From assembly GCA_964392665.1 (NCBI GenBank), contig CAYMQB010000014.1:1-49148 (forward strand): 49,148 bases of DNA, given 5' to 3'. How positions within the stretch are numbered: the stretch's first letter is position 1; each line of letters begins with the position of its first letter. This DNA is from CAYMQB01 sp964392665. Its GTDB lineage: Bacteria; Hydrothermota; E44-bin80. The notes below the pieces were generated by a model. That model was not told the DNA's origin. It searched no databases and saw nothing but the letters and a program-made list of their open reading frames with translations. This document shows positions 30,583-39,430 of this stretch, piece after piece. A program made the position numbers and the translations under genes.

Positions 30583-31680
30583 ATGTATAGGATACTTGTA
30601 ATCAATCCAGGCGGAACATCGACAAAGATAGCTGTATATGAAGATGAAAAACCTGTTTTTATGGAAACCGTCAAACACAGCAATGAGGAACTGGCTCATT
30701 TTGAGACCCATATGGATCAGTATGGTTATAGGAGGAGTCATATCCTTGAACTTCTAAATAAAGAAAATGTTTCTCTTGACTCTCTCAGCGCAGTTGTTGG
30801 AAGAGGAGGACCATTTCTTCCACTCGAGAGTGGTACCTATAGAATAGAGGAAAAAATACTGGACGATGTTAGAAATGGTAGGGTTCAAGCTGAACACATA
30901 TCCAACATAGGTGTTTTCCTGGCTCATGGAATTGCCAACCCTCTTAGCATTCCAGCTTTTTTTGTTGACCCAGTGTCGGTTGACGAATTCGAATCGGTGG
31001 CAAGGCTATCAGGTGTCAAAGAAATACCAAGGTTGAGTCTTTCTCACTCTCTGAATATGAAAGCGGTTGCAAGAAGAGCGGCAAAAGAACTGGGTAAAAA
31101 ATATAAGGATATCAATCTTATCGTTGTCCATATGGGAAGTGGAATATCCGTTAGCGCTCATAGAAAAGGCAGACAGATAGATTCATCCAATGCCAATGAT
31201 GAAGCACCTTTTTCACCTCAAAGAGCGGGAACGATTCCTTTGACGGGTATAGTCGATCTCTGCTATAGCGGCAAGTATTCTCGTAAGGAAATAATGAACA
31301 AACTTCTTAAGAAATCAGGTCTGTGGTCTCATCTTGAAACGGATGATGTGCAAGAAATTACTAAAAGAATAAAAGAAGGTGATAAGCAGTCAAAGCTTGT
31401 TCTCGAAGCAATGGCTTACCAGGTTTCCAAGTGGATTGGTCAGATGGCAGTAGTACTTAGTGGTAGTATTGATGCTGTTGTAATAAGTGGAGGTGTTGCC
31501 CATTCAAGACTTATGGTTGAATACATAATGAAGAAAACGGGGTTTCTCGGCAGGACAGTGGTTTTTCCTGGTGAAGATGAGATGGAAGCACTTGCAATGG
31601 GGGCGTTGCGTGTTCTCAGAGGAGAGGAGGAAGCAAGGGAGTATACGAGAGAAAAGGCAAGGATAAAGGATGAAGCGTAA
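30583..31680 (+). CDS. buk: Butyrate kinase
   Basis: The 365-residue protein belongs to the acetokinase superfamily: N-P-G-G-T-S-T-K-I-A-V at the N-terminus (phosphate loop), V-V-G-R-G-G-P-F, S-L-S-H-S-L-N-M-K-A, H-M-G-S-G-I-S-V and V-I-S-G-G-V-A-H-S. Length and pattern fit butyrate/branched-chain acid kinase, not the longer acetate kinase. It makes ATP from butyryl-phosphate (or isobutyryl/isovaleryl-phosphate). No phosphotransbutyrylase is visible in the window. GGGAG lies seven bases before ATG. Confidence 0.94.
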   Translation: MYRILVINPGGTSTKIAVYEDEKPVFMETVKHSNEELAHFETHMDQYGYRRSHILELLNKENVSLDSLSAVVGRGGPFLPLESGTYRIEEKILDDVRNGRVQAEHISNIGVFLAHGIANPLSIPAFFVDPVSVDEFESVARLSGVKEIPRLSLSHSLNMKAVARRAAKELGKKYKDINLIVVHMGSGISVSAHRKGRQIDSSNANDEAPFSPQRAGTIPLTGIVDLCYSGKYSRKEIMNKLLKKSGLWSHLETDDVQEITKRIKEGDKQSKLVLEAMAYQVSKWIGQMAVVLSGSIDAVVISGGVAHSRLMVEYIMKKTGFLGRTVVFPGEDEMEALAMGALRVLRGEEEAREYTREKARIKDEA

Positions 31681-31877
31681 ACTAACGCCTTCGGCTGTGA
31701 ACGAAAAACTAAGCACCAAGAATGTGAATCAGTGTAATCTGTGGTAAAAAAAATGTTTATAATTGATGTTTTCTCTGTATCTCAGTGTCTCTGTGGTAGA
31801 TCTTGTTGAACACGAAATTAGGAAAATGGAAATTACGAAGTTAAATGATTGAACAAGGATATTAACGAGAGAGGAAA
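31681..31877. repeat. Intergenic word-repeat region
   Basis: The gap contains AATCAGTGTAATCTGTGGTAAAAAA (31725-31749), CTGTATCTCAGTGTCTCTGTGGT (31773-31795) and CGAAATTAGGAAAATGGAAATTACGAAG with GAATTGATTGAAC-like words (about 31813-31855). The latter matches the 47-base tandem unit at 4823-5000 and the copy at 3966. No gene is seen. Confidence 0.5.
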
Positions 31878-32963
31878 ATGTTCGATATAAGTAGTGATAG
31901 GGAAGAAAAGGCAAGAAACATTCTTGATGGAGTAATGCAAATATCCGAGATAGGCTCGGAGCAGTTCAGGATAACAGCGATTGGGGAGTTATTAATGCCT
32001 GTTGAGGAGGCTGTTACAATTACAAGGAAAAGGTGTGCTTCGATGGAACTTATGCCAGTTTTCAGAAACAAGGGGGGGAAGGTCCTGATTCAGTTTGTAC
32101 CGAAACCTAAAAAACCACGGAGATCGAATTACAGAATTAATGTCATTCTTTTTCTATTGACGATTGTTACAACGATGTTTGCAGGAGCAATTCAGCTTGC
32201 GAATACAACTGAAATGTATGATGCCATAATTTACGCAATTTTAAATATTCATAAAGGTATTCCATTTTCCTTTACCATCATTCTCATACTTGGTTCGCAT
32301 GAACTTGGTCACTACTTTGCATCGAAAAGACTGGGGATCGAAGCCACACTTCCGTACTTTATTCCTTTTCCGCATATAATAGGCACATTTGGTGCAGTAA
32401 TAAAAGTGAAATCGCCTATTACAGACAGGAAGTCATTGCTTGAGATTGGAGCTACTGGTCCGCTCGTAGGTTTGTTTTTTGCAATCCCTGCAGTTATTAT
32501 AGGACTAAATTTATCCAAAGTTATTCCAATTCAGCAAGCAGGATTAAGTTTAGGAAATTCAATATTGTTTCATAGTATTTCAAAAATTATAATAGGAGAA
32601 GTCCCAGCTGGTAATGATATTCTTCTGCACCCCGTTGCTTTTGCTGGATGGATTGGGCTCTTTGTTACAGCGCTTAATCTGCTTCCGGTTGGTCAGTTAG
32701 ATGGTGGTCATATTATGTATGGGCTTATTGGAAAATACCAGCAATGGACGGGTTGGGTAGTCTTTTTCTTGATGTTTGTTTTTGGTTTTTTTTGGCCGGG
32801 ATGGTTTCTCTGGGCAATTCTTATAATGGTTCTTATCAAGATTAAACATCCGCCTCCCTTGGATGATATCAGTCCAATCTCGTGGAAGCACAAAATTGTT
32901 GGAATACTTACAATGGTTTTTTTCATTTTAACTTTCATTCCGGTACCTTTTTTGGGGTTTTAG
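31878..32963 (+). CDS. M50-family (site-2-type) intramembrane metalloprotease
   Basis: The 361-residue protein has a soluble N-terminal region (1-80) and then about seven membrane segments. The zinc site is H141-E-L-G-H145 with the third ligand in N-L-L-P-V-G-Q-L-D-G-G-H (Asp about 275), typical of site-2 proteases of the EGY/S2P group. Such enzymes cut membrane-spanning segments in regulated proteolysis. GAGAGGA is directly before ATG. A short AGGTTGTTCAACCT palindrome (32978-32991) follows the gene; it may serve as a weak terminator. No anti-sigma partner is nearby. Confidence 0.9.
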   Translation: MFDISSDREEKARNILDGVMQISEIGSEQFRITAIGELLMPVEEAVTITRKRCASMELMPVFRNKGGKVLIQFVPKPKKPRRSNYRINVILFLLTIVTTMFAGAIQLANTTEMYDAIIYAILNIHKGIPFSFTIILILGSHELGHYFASKRLGIEATLPYFIPFPHIIGTFGAVIKVKSPITDRKSLLEIGATGPLVGLFFAIPAVIIGLNLSKVIPIQQAGLSLGNSILFHSISKIIIGEVPAGNDILLHPVAFAGWIGLFVTALNLLPVGQLDGGHIMYGLIGKYQQWTGWVVFFLMFVFGFFWPGWFLWAILIMVLIKIKHPPPLDDISPISWKHKIVGILTMVFFILTFIPVPFLGF

Positions 32964-33009
32964 TATACTGCAATCGCAGGTTGTTCAACCTTAATTATAT
33001 AGATTCAAA

Positions 33010-34200
33010 ATGTTCGAAGGGAAGAGGAACATATTCTTTCTTTTACTGCTTGCTTTTAGCGGTGCTGTAGCTATTTCCTTGCTCAGACCTATTATTCCCA
33101 TTTTTACAAGAAGAATGGGCGCAAGCGCCCTGGAAATTGGTTCGCTTGCTTCTGGTTTTATGCTTGCACGTGCAGTTGCTTCGATAATAATAGGAAGATT
33201 TTCCGATAGACTTGGGAAGAGGAAGGTTTTTCTTCCCATCGGATTTTTAGCATACATCATTTCTTGCGCTATGCTGTTTTTTAGCAATACTTATCTTGAA
33301 GTTCTTATGGTCAGCATTTTTCAGGGTTTGTTTTCTGGATTTATATGGCCCATCGCTCAGGTAATTACCATTGAGAATTCTGCTTATTCTTTTAGAACAA
33401 GGGCTCTCAGCTTCTATTTCGCTTCAGGAAATGCTGGTATGAGTGTCGGGAGTGCGCTTCTTGGATTGGCTTTAATTCTCATAATGTTCATTTTCAAAAC
33501 GGATGAAAACTCTTCATTCAGGATCGTCTTTCTCATCTCCGGAGTAATTTATTTCATTGCTTTTTTGCTAACATTTTTTATTCGAGAAAGAGATAAAAAA
33601 ATTAAAGTTGCAGATGGAGTAAAAGTGAAAACTTACCAAAAAAGTGATATTAACATCTTCGGAATTTTGGTGTTAGGCTTTCTCATTGGGACAATACCTG
33701 GTCTATTTCGTTCCATCATTGTTCTTTATCTTAACGAGAAGTTTCTTATGCCAACTCAAAACATTGCATTCGTTCTCATGGCTATGAATATTTGCGCACT
33801 TTTTTCAATGCTTATATTTGCGTATTTTTCCGATAAAAAAGGAAAAAAGAAAAATCTCGTGATTATTTGTCTTATTACAGGTCTTTCGGCAATTGTAGTA
33901 CCATTCATAAACAACTCTATAATTGTGATTGTTTTTCTTGTAATTCTTGGAACAGGAGCTCGTTCATTTACACCTGTTTCCAGGTCAACAATAAGTGAAT
34001 TCGGTGGCAAAGGACTTGGTAAGAATATCGGGCTTATTAATACTGTTGGAAACCTGGGAGCAGTAATCGGTCCGTTAGCAGGCGGGTTTTTCTACGATAC
34101 TTTTAGCGGGACTTTATTGTTCATAAATTTGAACATCTCAATCTTTCTGATTGTAGGTATTCTAATTCTTATTGCAGTTTTTGTACTCACCCGCAAGTAG
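33010..34200 (+). CDS. Major facilitator superfamily transporter
   Basis: The 396-residue protein has twelve hydrophobic segments with MFS landmarks: G-R-F-S-D-R-L-G-K-R-K (loop 2-3 motif, about 60-71) and the corresponding F-S-D-K-K-G-K-K-K in the second half. Helix 5 holds G-M-S-V-G-S-A-L-L-G. Substrate cannot be read; it resembles drug/sugar efflux members. No Shine-Dalgarno is seen before ATG. Confidence 0.9.
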   Translation: MFEGKRNIFFLLLLAFSGAVAISLLRPIIPIFTRRMGASALEIGSLASGFMLARAVASIIIGRFSDRLGKRKVFLPIGFLAYIISCAMLFFSNTYLEVLMVSIFQGLFSGFIWPIAQVITIENSAYSFRTRALSFYFASGNAGMSVGSALLGLALILIMFIFKTDENSSFRIVFLISGVIYFIAFLLTFFIRERDKKIKVADGVKVKTYQKSDINIFGILVLGFLIGTIPGLFRSIIVLYLNEKFLMPTQNIAFVLMAMNICALFSMLIFAYFSDKKGKKKNLVIICLITGLSAIVVPFINNSIIVIVFLVILGTGARSFTPVSRSTISEFGGKGLGKNIGLINTVGNLGAVIGPLAGGFFYDTFSGTLLFINLNISIFLIVGILILIAVFVLTRK

Positions 34201-34207
34201 TTTTTCC

Positions 34208-34236
34208 TTGACATAATGGGATTTTGGTTTTAGTAT
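34208..34236 (+). promoter_or_regulatory. Promoter giving a probably leaderless transcript
   Basis: TTGACA (34208-34213) and TAGTAT (34231-34236) are 17 bases apart. Seven bases past the -10 box is the A of ATG 34243, and no Shine-Dalgarno exists, so transcription and translation may start at the same base. Confidence 0.55.
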
Positions 34237-34242
34237 TTCATT

Positions 34243-36345
34243 ATGTCTTGGAAAAGCACTGTGCTTATTTTCAGTTTTCTTTTTTCCTACCCAGGTCAAG
34301 CTTTAGCTACAGAAAGTTTCCTTGACTATGATAGGGAGTTAGCAGAAGCAACTAAAGAAAAAGAATATGCTTTTAGGCTGGTTCCGGAGTATCATAAAGT
34401 ACTTACAGGCAAGGGATACGTTCCATCATTGCATTTCAGGTCTATAAGATGGAAATACACGTATGCTATAAGGCAATATCCAAATAATCCATTCTTACCG
34501 TACTGCGTTGGGGAACTTTATAGATATGGGAACAAGTACGAAGATGCGGTGAAGTTCTATGATTCTGCGGTGGAAAGAGCCGGTCCTAATTTATTTAAGC
34601 ACACGTTGTTACTCGACCTTTTTTCCAAGAGGAAACTTCTACAGTGGCAGAGGAAAGAAGAAGGGCAATTCCTTGAATTGAAAAAAGATTTTGGCGCTCG
34701 TTCTTTACCAATTATGAGTACATATTTCTTTGCTCGAGCAAGGAAATCGGTAAAGGAAGGAATTGATAATGGAATAGAGAACAATGTGAGAATTGCACGG
34801 GAATTGGACCCCTATAATCCTGCGGTTCAGTTGTTTTACATTCGTTTCCTACTTTTGCACAAACGGTTTGAATTTTTCGACGAAGCATTTCGTTTTTTGC
34901 ACACGATTTTTATCGATTTCCAGATGAGACTATATGCAGTTGTTTTCTTGTTCAATTTTTTGTTCTTAATTCTGATAATAGTACTGTCTGGTTTCATTAT
35001 TGCCCATTTTGTCAAATATTTTCCATTCATTGTTTCGAAGGCTTTGATTATCACTCCCCGTAGAATCCCCATGAACATTCGCTACTTCTTTATCATAACT
35101 ATTTTGATTATTCCACTGATCTGGACCATTCCCTCAATTTATGCTTTGGTATATATGCTTATTTTACCCATAGCCTTTCGGGAAAGAAAAGAAAAATGGA
35201 GTATTCAGTTCCTCATACTTTTACTATTTATCATGTCTCTTTTGGGTTATGTCCAAACAAAAGCGTATAGTGCATTGGATCCTACAAGTAAGGTTATGTT
35301 AAAAGAAAGGATACAAAAATCGAGATATGAGCCCTACCTGGTTTCGAAATGTGACGATCTTATCAAGAAATATCCAAAGGATTTTTCCGGGCACTTCCTC
35401 AAAGCTCTACAGTTAAAGAGAGGAGGGTTTTTAGAGGAATCAGAAGAGAATTATAGAAAGGCAATAGAATATGGAACTGCCTATCCGCAAAATTACAACA
35501 ATCTTGGGAACGTTTTATTCTGGAAGGGAGAAATTGATAATTCAATAGAATACTACAGTCTTGCAATGCAGTATGACCCACAGATTGCTGCCGCTCATTA
35601 TAACATTGCACAGGCTTACGTAAGAAAGTTAGTGTTCGATAAATCCTCACAACATATGAAAATAGCCTCTCAACTCGACTTTGATCTTATTAGTAAAAAG
35701 AACAAAGAGGCAATAGAAAAAAACAATCGTTTTCTACTGGATATGATGCTTCCATATGAAACGCTTTGGACGGATTTACTTTCTTCTGAGTCCGATAACG
35801 ATGTTTTCCCCTGGAAGTTTATAGGGCTAAATTATAGGATATTTTCGATTCTTCTTCTGTGTTTTTTCGCAATTAACATTATTATACCCAGGTTGTTTAA
35901 GAATAACAGAATGCGGTGTCCGTTCTGCTTTTCTCCGATTTCAAGGGCAAATTCTATGCTTTTTGATAAAGAAACCATTTGCTGGCGATGCTATAAAAAA
36001 CTAAATAAGATTCATTCTTTGGATGTTCAAGAAAGACTAAAGGATAAAATCGAGATGGATGCAAAGCAGAGAGTTTCGTATACAAGTACATTCTGGGGTC
36101 TTTTCATACCCGGGATTGGACATTTTCAGTTAGGCAGGATACGCAGCGGAAGTATGTTTCTTCTCGTCTTTGCAGTACTCTGTTCGTTATTGGTAATTAA
36201 TACTGTGACGGAGTTGTCGCAGAATCTCGTTTTTCCCGGGCAGTCCAATCTTAAGTTCTATATTATTCTCGCTCTAATTGTTGTAAATTATCTTTTTTCT
36301 TTACTTAGTCTTTTCAGCATAAATTATGAGGATGGCAAACAATAA
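34243..36345 (+). CDS. Multi-pass membrane protein with TPRs, a zinc ribbon and a C-terminal TM2-like module
   Basis: The 700-residue protein has a signal peptide (cleavage near A-L-A-T), an N-terminal helical region, a first membrane cluster (about 220-345), TPR units (about 385-490; N-Y-N-N-L-G-N-V-L-F-W-K-G-E-I-D-N is typical), another membrane segment (about 530-548), a zinc ribbon (C559-P-F-C562 and C580-W-R-C583) and a closing membrane block with F-I-P-G-I-G-H-F-Q-L-G-R, like TM2/DUF5683 proteins. The combination suggests a membrane scaffold for assembly or secretion; no exact family is recognised. It overlaps the next gene by one base (TAATG), and its promoter makes it the head of a five-gene run. 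Confidence 0.7.
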   Translation: MSWKSTVLIFSFLFSYPGQALATESFLDYDRELAEATKEKEYAFRLVPEYHKVLTGKGYVPSLHFRSIRWKYTYAIRQYPNNPFLPYCVGELYRYGNKYEDAVKFYDSAVERAGPNLFKHTLLLDLFSKRKLLQWQRKEEGQFLELKKDFGARSLPIMSTYFFARARKSVKEGIDNGIENNVRIARELDPYNPAVQLFYIRFLLLHKRFEFFDEAFRFLHTIFIDFQMRLYAVVFLFNFLFLILIIVLSGFIIAHFVKYFPFIVSKALIITPRRIPMNIRYFFIITILIIPLIWTIPSIYALVYMLILPIAFRERKEKWSIQFLILLLFIMSLLGYVQTKAYSALDPTSKVMLKERIQKSRYEPYLVSKCDDLIKKYPKDFSGHFLKALQLKRGGFLEESEENYRKAIEYGTAYPQNYNNLGNVLFWKGEIDNSIEYYSLAMQYDPQIAAAHYNIAQAYVRKLVFDKSSQHMKIASQLDFDLISKKNKEAIEKNNRFLLDMMLPYETLWTDLLSSESDNDVFPWKFIGLNYRIFSILLLCFFAINIIIPRLFKNNRMRCPFCFSPISRANSMLFDKETICWRCYKKLNKIHSLDVQERLKDKIEMDAKQRVSYTSTFWGLFIPGIGHFQLGRIRSGSMFLLVFAVLCSLLVINTVTELSQNLVFPGQSNLKFYIILALIVVNYLFSLLSLFSINYEDGKQ

Positions 36346-37343
36346 TGGCATTTGAAGGTAACATAAAGGATTTTGGAGTAGCTGATGTTCTTCAGTTGAT
36401 CAACTCTCAGGGAAAGGCAGGAGTATTAGAATTCCACAATAGGAAAGATAGTATTTCAATTGGTTTTGAAAATGGAATGATATCTTCTGCTTCTCATAAC
36501 AAAAAGGGAGTTTTAAAGCCTATTGGCGATTATCTTGTTCTTACTGGGAAAATATCGAGGAAGGAACTCAAGAAATGTACTGGAATAGCCAAGAAAAAAG
36601 GGACTCCTCTTGTCGATATTCTTGTTGAAAACAGCGTTCTTTCCAAAGAAGATCTTGAAAAGATAATTGAGTTCAAAATACAGGAAATTGTTGACGAATT
36701 ATTTACCTGGAAGAAAGGTGAATACAAATTCCGACTCGGTGAGAGACTGTATTCGAAGAGTAAGTATAGTGTGATGGTGAACCCTCAGTTCCTTATACTT
36801 GAAGGGATGAGAAGGATCGATGAATGGCCCAAAATAAAGGAATCGATTGCAGATTCCAAGCTTGTTTTCTCGAAGAAGAAGCGTCGCAGCTTGACGATAG
36901 AGATGGCAGAGCAGGAAAAGACGGTGCTTGCACTGATTAATGGAACGATCTGCGTTGAAGATATTGTTTCTTTGTCCGGACTTGGAAAATTCCGTACATA
37001 TCATGCTCTCTACAATTTGCTCGAAGGTGGAGTGATTGAGAAAACTGCAGTTGTTGCCAAACCTAAGATGAAGAGCGAAGTTCACTTAAAACTCTCTCCC
37101 GACATTATTATGAATATAGTCTTATGGGTTGTCGTTTCGATTATTCTTATCATGAACATTATATTTGGAGTGGTCAGTAGACCATTTTATAGGAAGAATG
37201 TTCGTTTGTATAGGAGGGAGTCGGTACACATAGAAAATTACCGAAGAAACAAGTTGGAAGAGCTTAAAATAGTTTACAAACTTATTACAGGCAAAGAAGC
37301 AGTCAAGGGTAACCTCATTGAAGATGGTTGGATAATAGAATAG
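36345..37343 (+). CDS. DUF4388 (PATAN) signalling protein with C-terminal membrane segment
   Basis: Residues 1-150 match DUF4388/PATAN: F-E-G-N-I-K-D-F-G-V-A-D-V-L-Q-L-I, then G-V-L-E-F, then I-S-I-G-F-E-N-G-M-I and K-G-E-Y-K-F-R-L near 130. PATAN domains occur in adaptor proteins for gliding, chemotaxis-type and c-di-GMP systems. Residues about 175-235 look like a winged-helix pair, and a membrane segment lies at about 252-273, leaving a short C-terminal tail. It overlaps the TPR protein by one base and the patatin gene starts three bases after its stop, so all three are probably one functional group. Confidence 0.8.
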   Translation: MAFEGNIKDFGVADVLQLINSQGKAGVLEFHNRKDSISIGFENGMISSASHNKKGVLKPIGDYLVLTGKISRKELKKCTGIAKKKGTPLVDILVENSVLSKEDLEKIIEFKIQEIVDELFTWKKGEYKFRLGERLYSKSKYSVMVNPQFLILEGMRRIDEWPKIKESIADSKLVFSKKKRRSLTIEMAEQEKTVLALINGTICVEDIVSLSGLGKFRTYHALYNLLEGGVIEKTAVVAKPKMKSEVHLKLSPDIIMNIVLWVVVSIILIMNIIFGVVSRPFYRKNVRLYRRESVHIENYRRNKLEELKIVYKLITGKEAVKGNLIEDGWIIE

Positions 37344-37346
37344 CAG

Positions 37347-38288
37347 ATGTTAAAAATCGGCTTGGCTCTTGGTGGAGGTTCGAGCAAAGGTTTATCACAT
37401 ATAGGTGTTCTGCAGGCGCTGGAACAGGAGAATATAAGAGTTTCCTGTATATCCGGAACGAGCATGGGAGCAATTATTGGTGCTATCTATGCTTCAAGTG
37501 GAAAAACCAGTCACCTGACCGAGATGGCGAAAAAATTTACAAATTCCGAATCTTTCAAAAATTTCGGGCTTTCGATATTTAATAAAAGCGAAGAGGGAAG
37601 ACTTAAGAAGATTGTTCACACAATTAAAGAGAAGCTTTTTCTAGCAGAAACACTATTTAAATCGTATTTTGTTGAGGAACAAGAATTAAGAGAAGGACTA
37701 AGTCAGATTATCCCTGACATTAATATGGAAAATTGCATTATTCCTTTTAGCTCTGTTTCACTCGACCTGACATCCGGGAAGGATGTAATAAAGAAAAGTG
37801 GTTCACTTAGAGAGGCGGTAATGACGAGTATGTTAATTCCTGGTCTTTTTCCATATTCAAATGAAGGTGGCTATATTCTTGTTGATGGTGGTTCAACGAG
37901 TAGTGTTCCAGTGTATGCTGCAAAGGAGTTGGGTGCAGATGTTGTTATTGCAGTTTCTCTTAGAGGGAAACTTTTTAATAGAAAGAAACTCAACACGGGT
38001 TTGGAAATTCACCTTCGCATTGAGGAGATTGTTACGACAAGACTTATAGAAACGCAAACGCTAAAAGCTGATGTAGTAATACGTCCGGATGTTATGAATA
38101 TCCACTGGGCAGATTTTGGGAAAATCGATTACTGTATAAAAAAAGGCTATGAGGCTACGATGAGTATGATGCCTAAAATAAGACGGCTGATTAAAGATAA
38201 TAGAAGTGTAGCGAGAAAGATTTTTAAGTTTTTCTCAAAGAATAAACAGGAAAAGTCAGATGAGCACTTTCAAGTAGTAGTCAATTAG
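37347..38288 (+). CDS. Patatin-like phospholipase (NTE/RssA type)
   Basis: This 313-residue hydrolase has the patatin dyad: oxyanion loop G-G-G-S-S-K-G (9-15), nucleophile Ser39 in G-T-S-M-G, and Asp180 in D-G-G. It likely removes acyl chains from phospholipids. Residues 37-100 and 140-190 match the standard fold. No signal peptide is visible, so a cytoplasmic or inner-membrane-face role is likely. The start is ATG 37347, three bases after the PATAN gene's stop. Members are sometimes stress regulators or toxins. Confidence 0.9.
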   Translation: MLKIGLALGGGSSKGLSHIGVLQALEQENIRVSCISGTSMGAIIGAIYASSGKTSHLTEMAKKFTNSESFKNFGLSIFNKSEEGRLKKIVHTIKEKLFLAETLFKSYFVEEQELREGLSQIIPDINMENCIIPFSSVSLDLTSGKDVIKKSGSLREAVMTSMLIPGLFPYSNEGGYILVDGGSTSSVPVYAAKELGADVVIAVSLRGKLFNRKKLNTGLEIHLRIEEIVTTRLIETQTLKADVVIRPDVMNIHWADFGKIDYCIKKGYEATMSMMPKIRRLIKDNRSVARKIFKFFSKNKQEKSDEHFQVVVN

Positions 38289-38330
38289 TTCTGAAAAGTA
38301 TCCGCAATAACAGAGTAATAAGGAGAATAT

Positions 38331-39422
38331 TTGAGTAAGGTTTATTTCATTTCCTTGAAGGTCAAGGAAAAAGGATTCCTTGAGAAAATGAATATGCTTC
38401 TCCGGAAATCAGGTTTGCTCCATATCATAGATAAGGATGATCTTGTTGGAATCAAGATTCACTTTGGAGAAAAAGGAAACACTTCATACATTAGACCGAC
38501 ATTTGTAAAAAATGTTGCACGATTCGTAAGTGATAAGAGAGGAAATCCGTTTCTTTTTGATACCACAACTCTCTATAATGGGGCGCGTTCGAATGCAGTG
38601 GATCACATAAAAACCGCATATGAAAATGGATTTAATTTTGGATATCCTATAGTAATAGCCGATGGATTGTGTGGCGAAGCAAAGAGAAGCATTGAAATCA
38701 ACAAGAAGCGAATCAAAAATGCAAGTCTTGCTCTATTAATTTTCTCCTGCGATTCGATTATAAGTGTCGCTCACTTTAAGTGTCATATGCTTTCCGCTTT
38801 TGGAGGTGCGATAAAGAACGTTGCTATGGGATGTGCATCCAAAGAGGGTAAATTATCGATGCACTCGACTGTTTCTCCCTTTGTCAATAAAGATGAGTGT
38901 GTCGGTTGCGGAGATTGTACGAGTTTCTGTCCGTCCGACGCAATAGAAGTAAATAGTACAGCAGAGATAGATGTGAATAAATGTGTTGGTTGTGGTTCGT
39001 GTATCTCCATTTGTAAAGAAGGTGCAATAAAGATACATTGGAATGTTAAGCTGGAAGCTTTTCAGGAGAAACTCGCCGAGTATTGCTATGCAGTTTGCAA
39101 AGCAAAAAGCGGTAAGATGTTCTACATAAATTTCCTCTTGAATGTTACTCCAAGCTGTGACTGTTTCCCCAGTTCCGATACACCCATAGTACCTGATATT
39201 GGAGTGCTTGCATCAAAAGATCCTGTTGCAATCGATCAGGCGAGTTGTGATCTGGTCAATAATTCTATAGGAATTGAAAGTAGCAAACTCGAAAGGGCAT
39301 TTGGTAAGGGAGACGACAAATTTCGCGACCTGTTCAGCGAGATAAGTTGGGAGTACGGTTTGCAGTATGCAGAAAGTATTGGATTGGGAACCAGGAAATA
39401 CATACTAAAGGAGATAGTATAG
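38331..39422 (+). CDS. DUF362 protein with two 4Fe-4S clusters
   Basis: The 363-residue protein has a DUF362 domain on both sides of a ferredoxin insert (about 186-242). The first cluster motif is C-V-G-C-G-D-C-T-S-F-C-P and the second C-V-G-C-G-S-C-I-S-I-C-K, where Lys replaces the usual Pro. Its N-terminal V-G-I-K-I-H-F-G-E and C-terminal V-L-A-S-K-D-P-V-A-I-D-Q-A fit the family, which is common in anaerobes but of unknown function; a redox or metal-binding role is likely. TTG is the start with AGGAG five bases upstream. It is 42 bases after the patatin gene and 8 before the HD-GYP gene. Confidence 0.88.
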   Translation: MSKVYFISLKVKEKGFLEKMNMLLRKSGLLHIIDKDDLVGIKIHFGEKGNTSYIRPTFVKNVARFVSDKRGNPFLFDTTTLYNGARSNAVDHIKTAYENGFNFGYPIVIADGLCGEAKRSIEINKKRIKNASLALLIFSCDSIISVAHFKCHMLSAFGGAIKNVAMGCASKEGKLSMHSTVSPFVNKDECVGCGDCTSFCPSDAIEVNSTAEIDVNKCVGCGSCISICKEGAIKIHWNVKLEAFQEKLAEYCYAVCKAKSGKMFYINFLLNVTPSCDCFPSSDTPIVPDIGVLASKDPVAIDQASCDLVNNSIGIESSKLERAFGKGDDKFRDLFSEISWEYGLQYAESIGLGTRKYILKEIV

Positions 39423-39430
39423 GAGACGAT

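Noticed and set aside
39347..39430. Upstream start for the HD-GYP gene
   Set aside because: It lies within the DUF362 coding region; ATG 39431 has its own Shine-Dalgarno.
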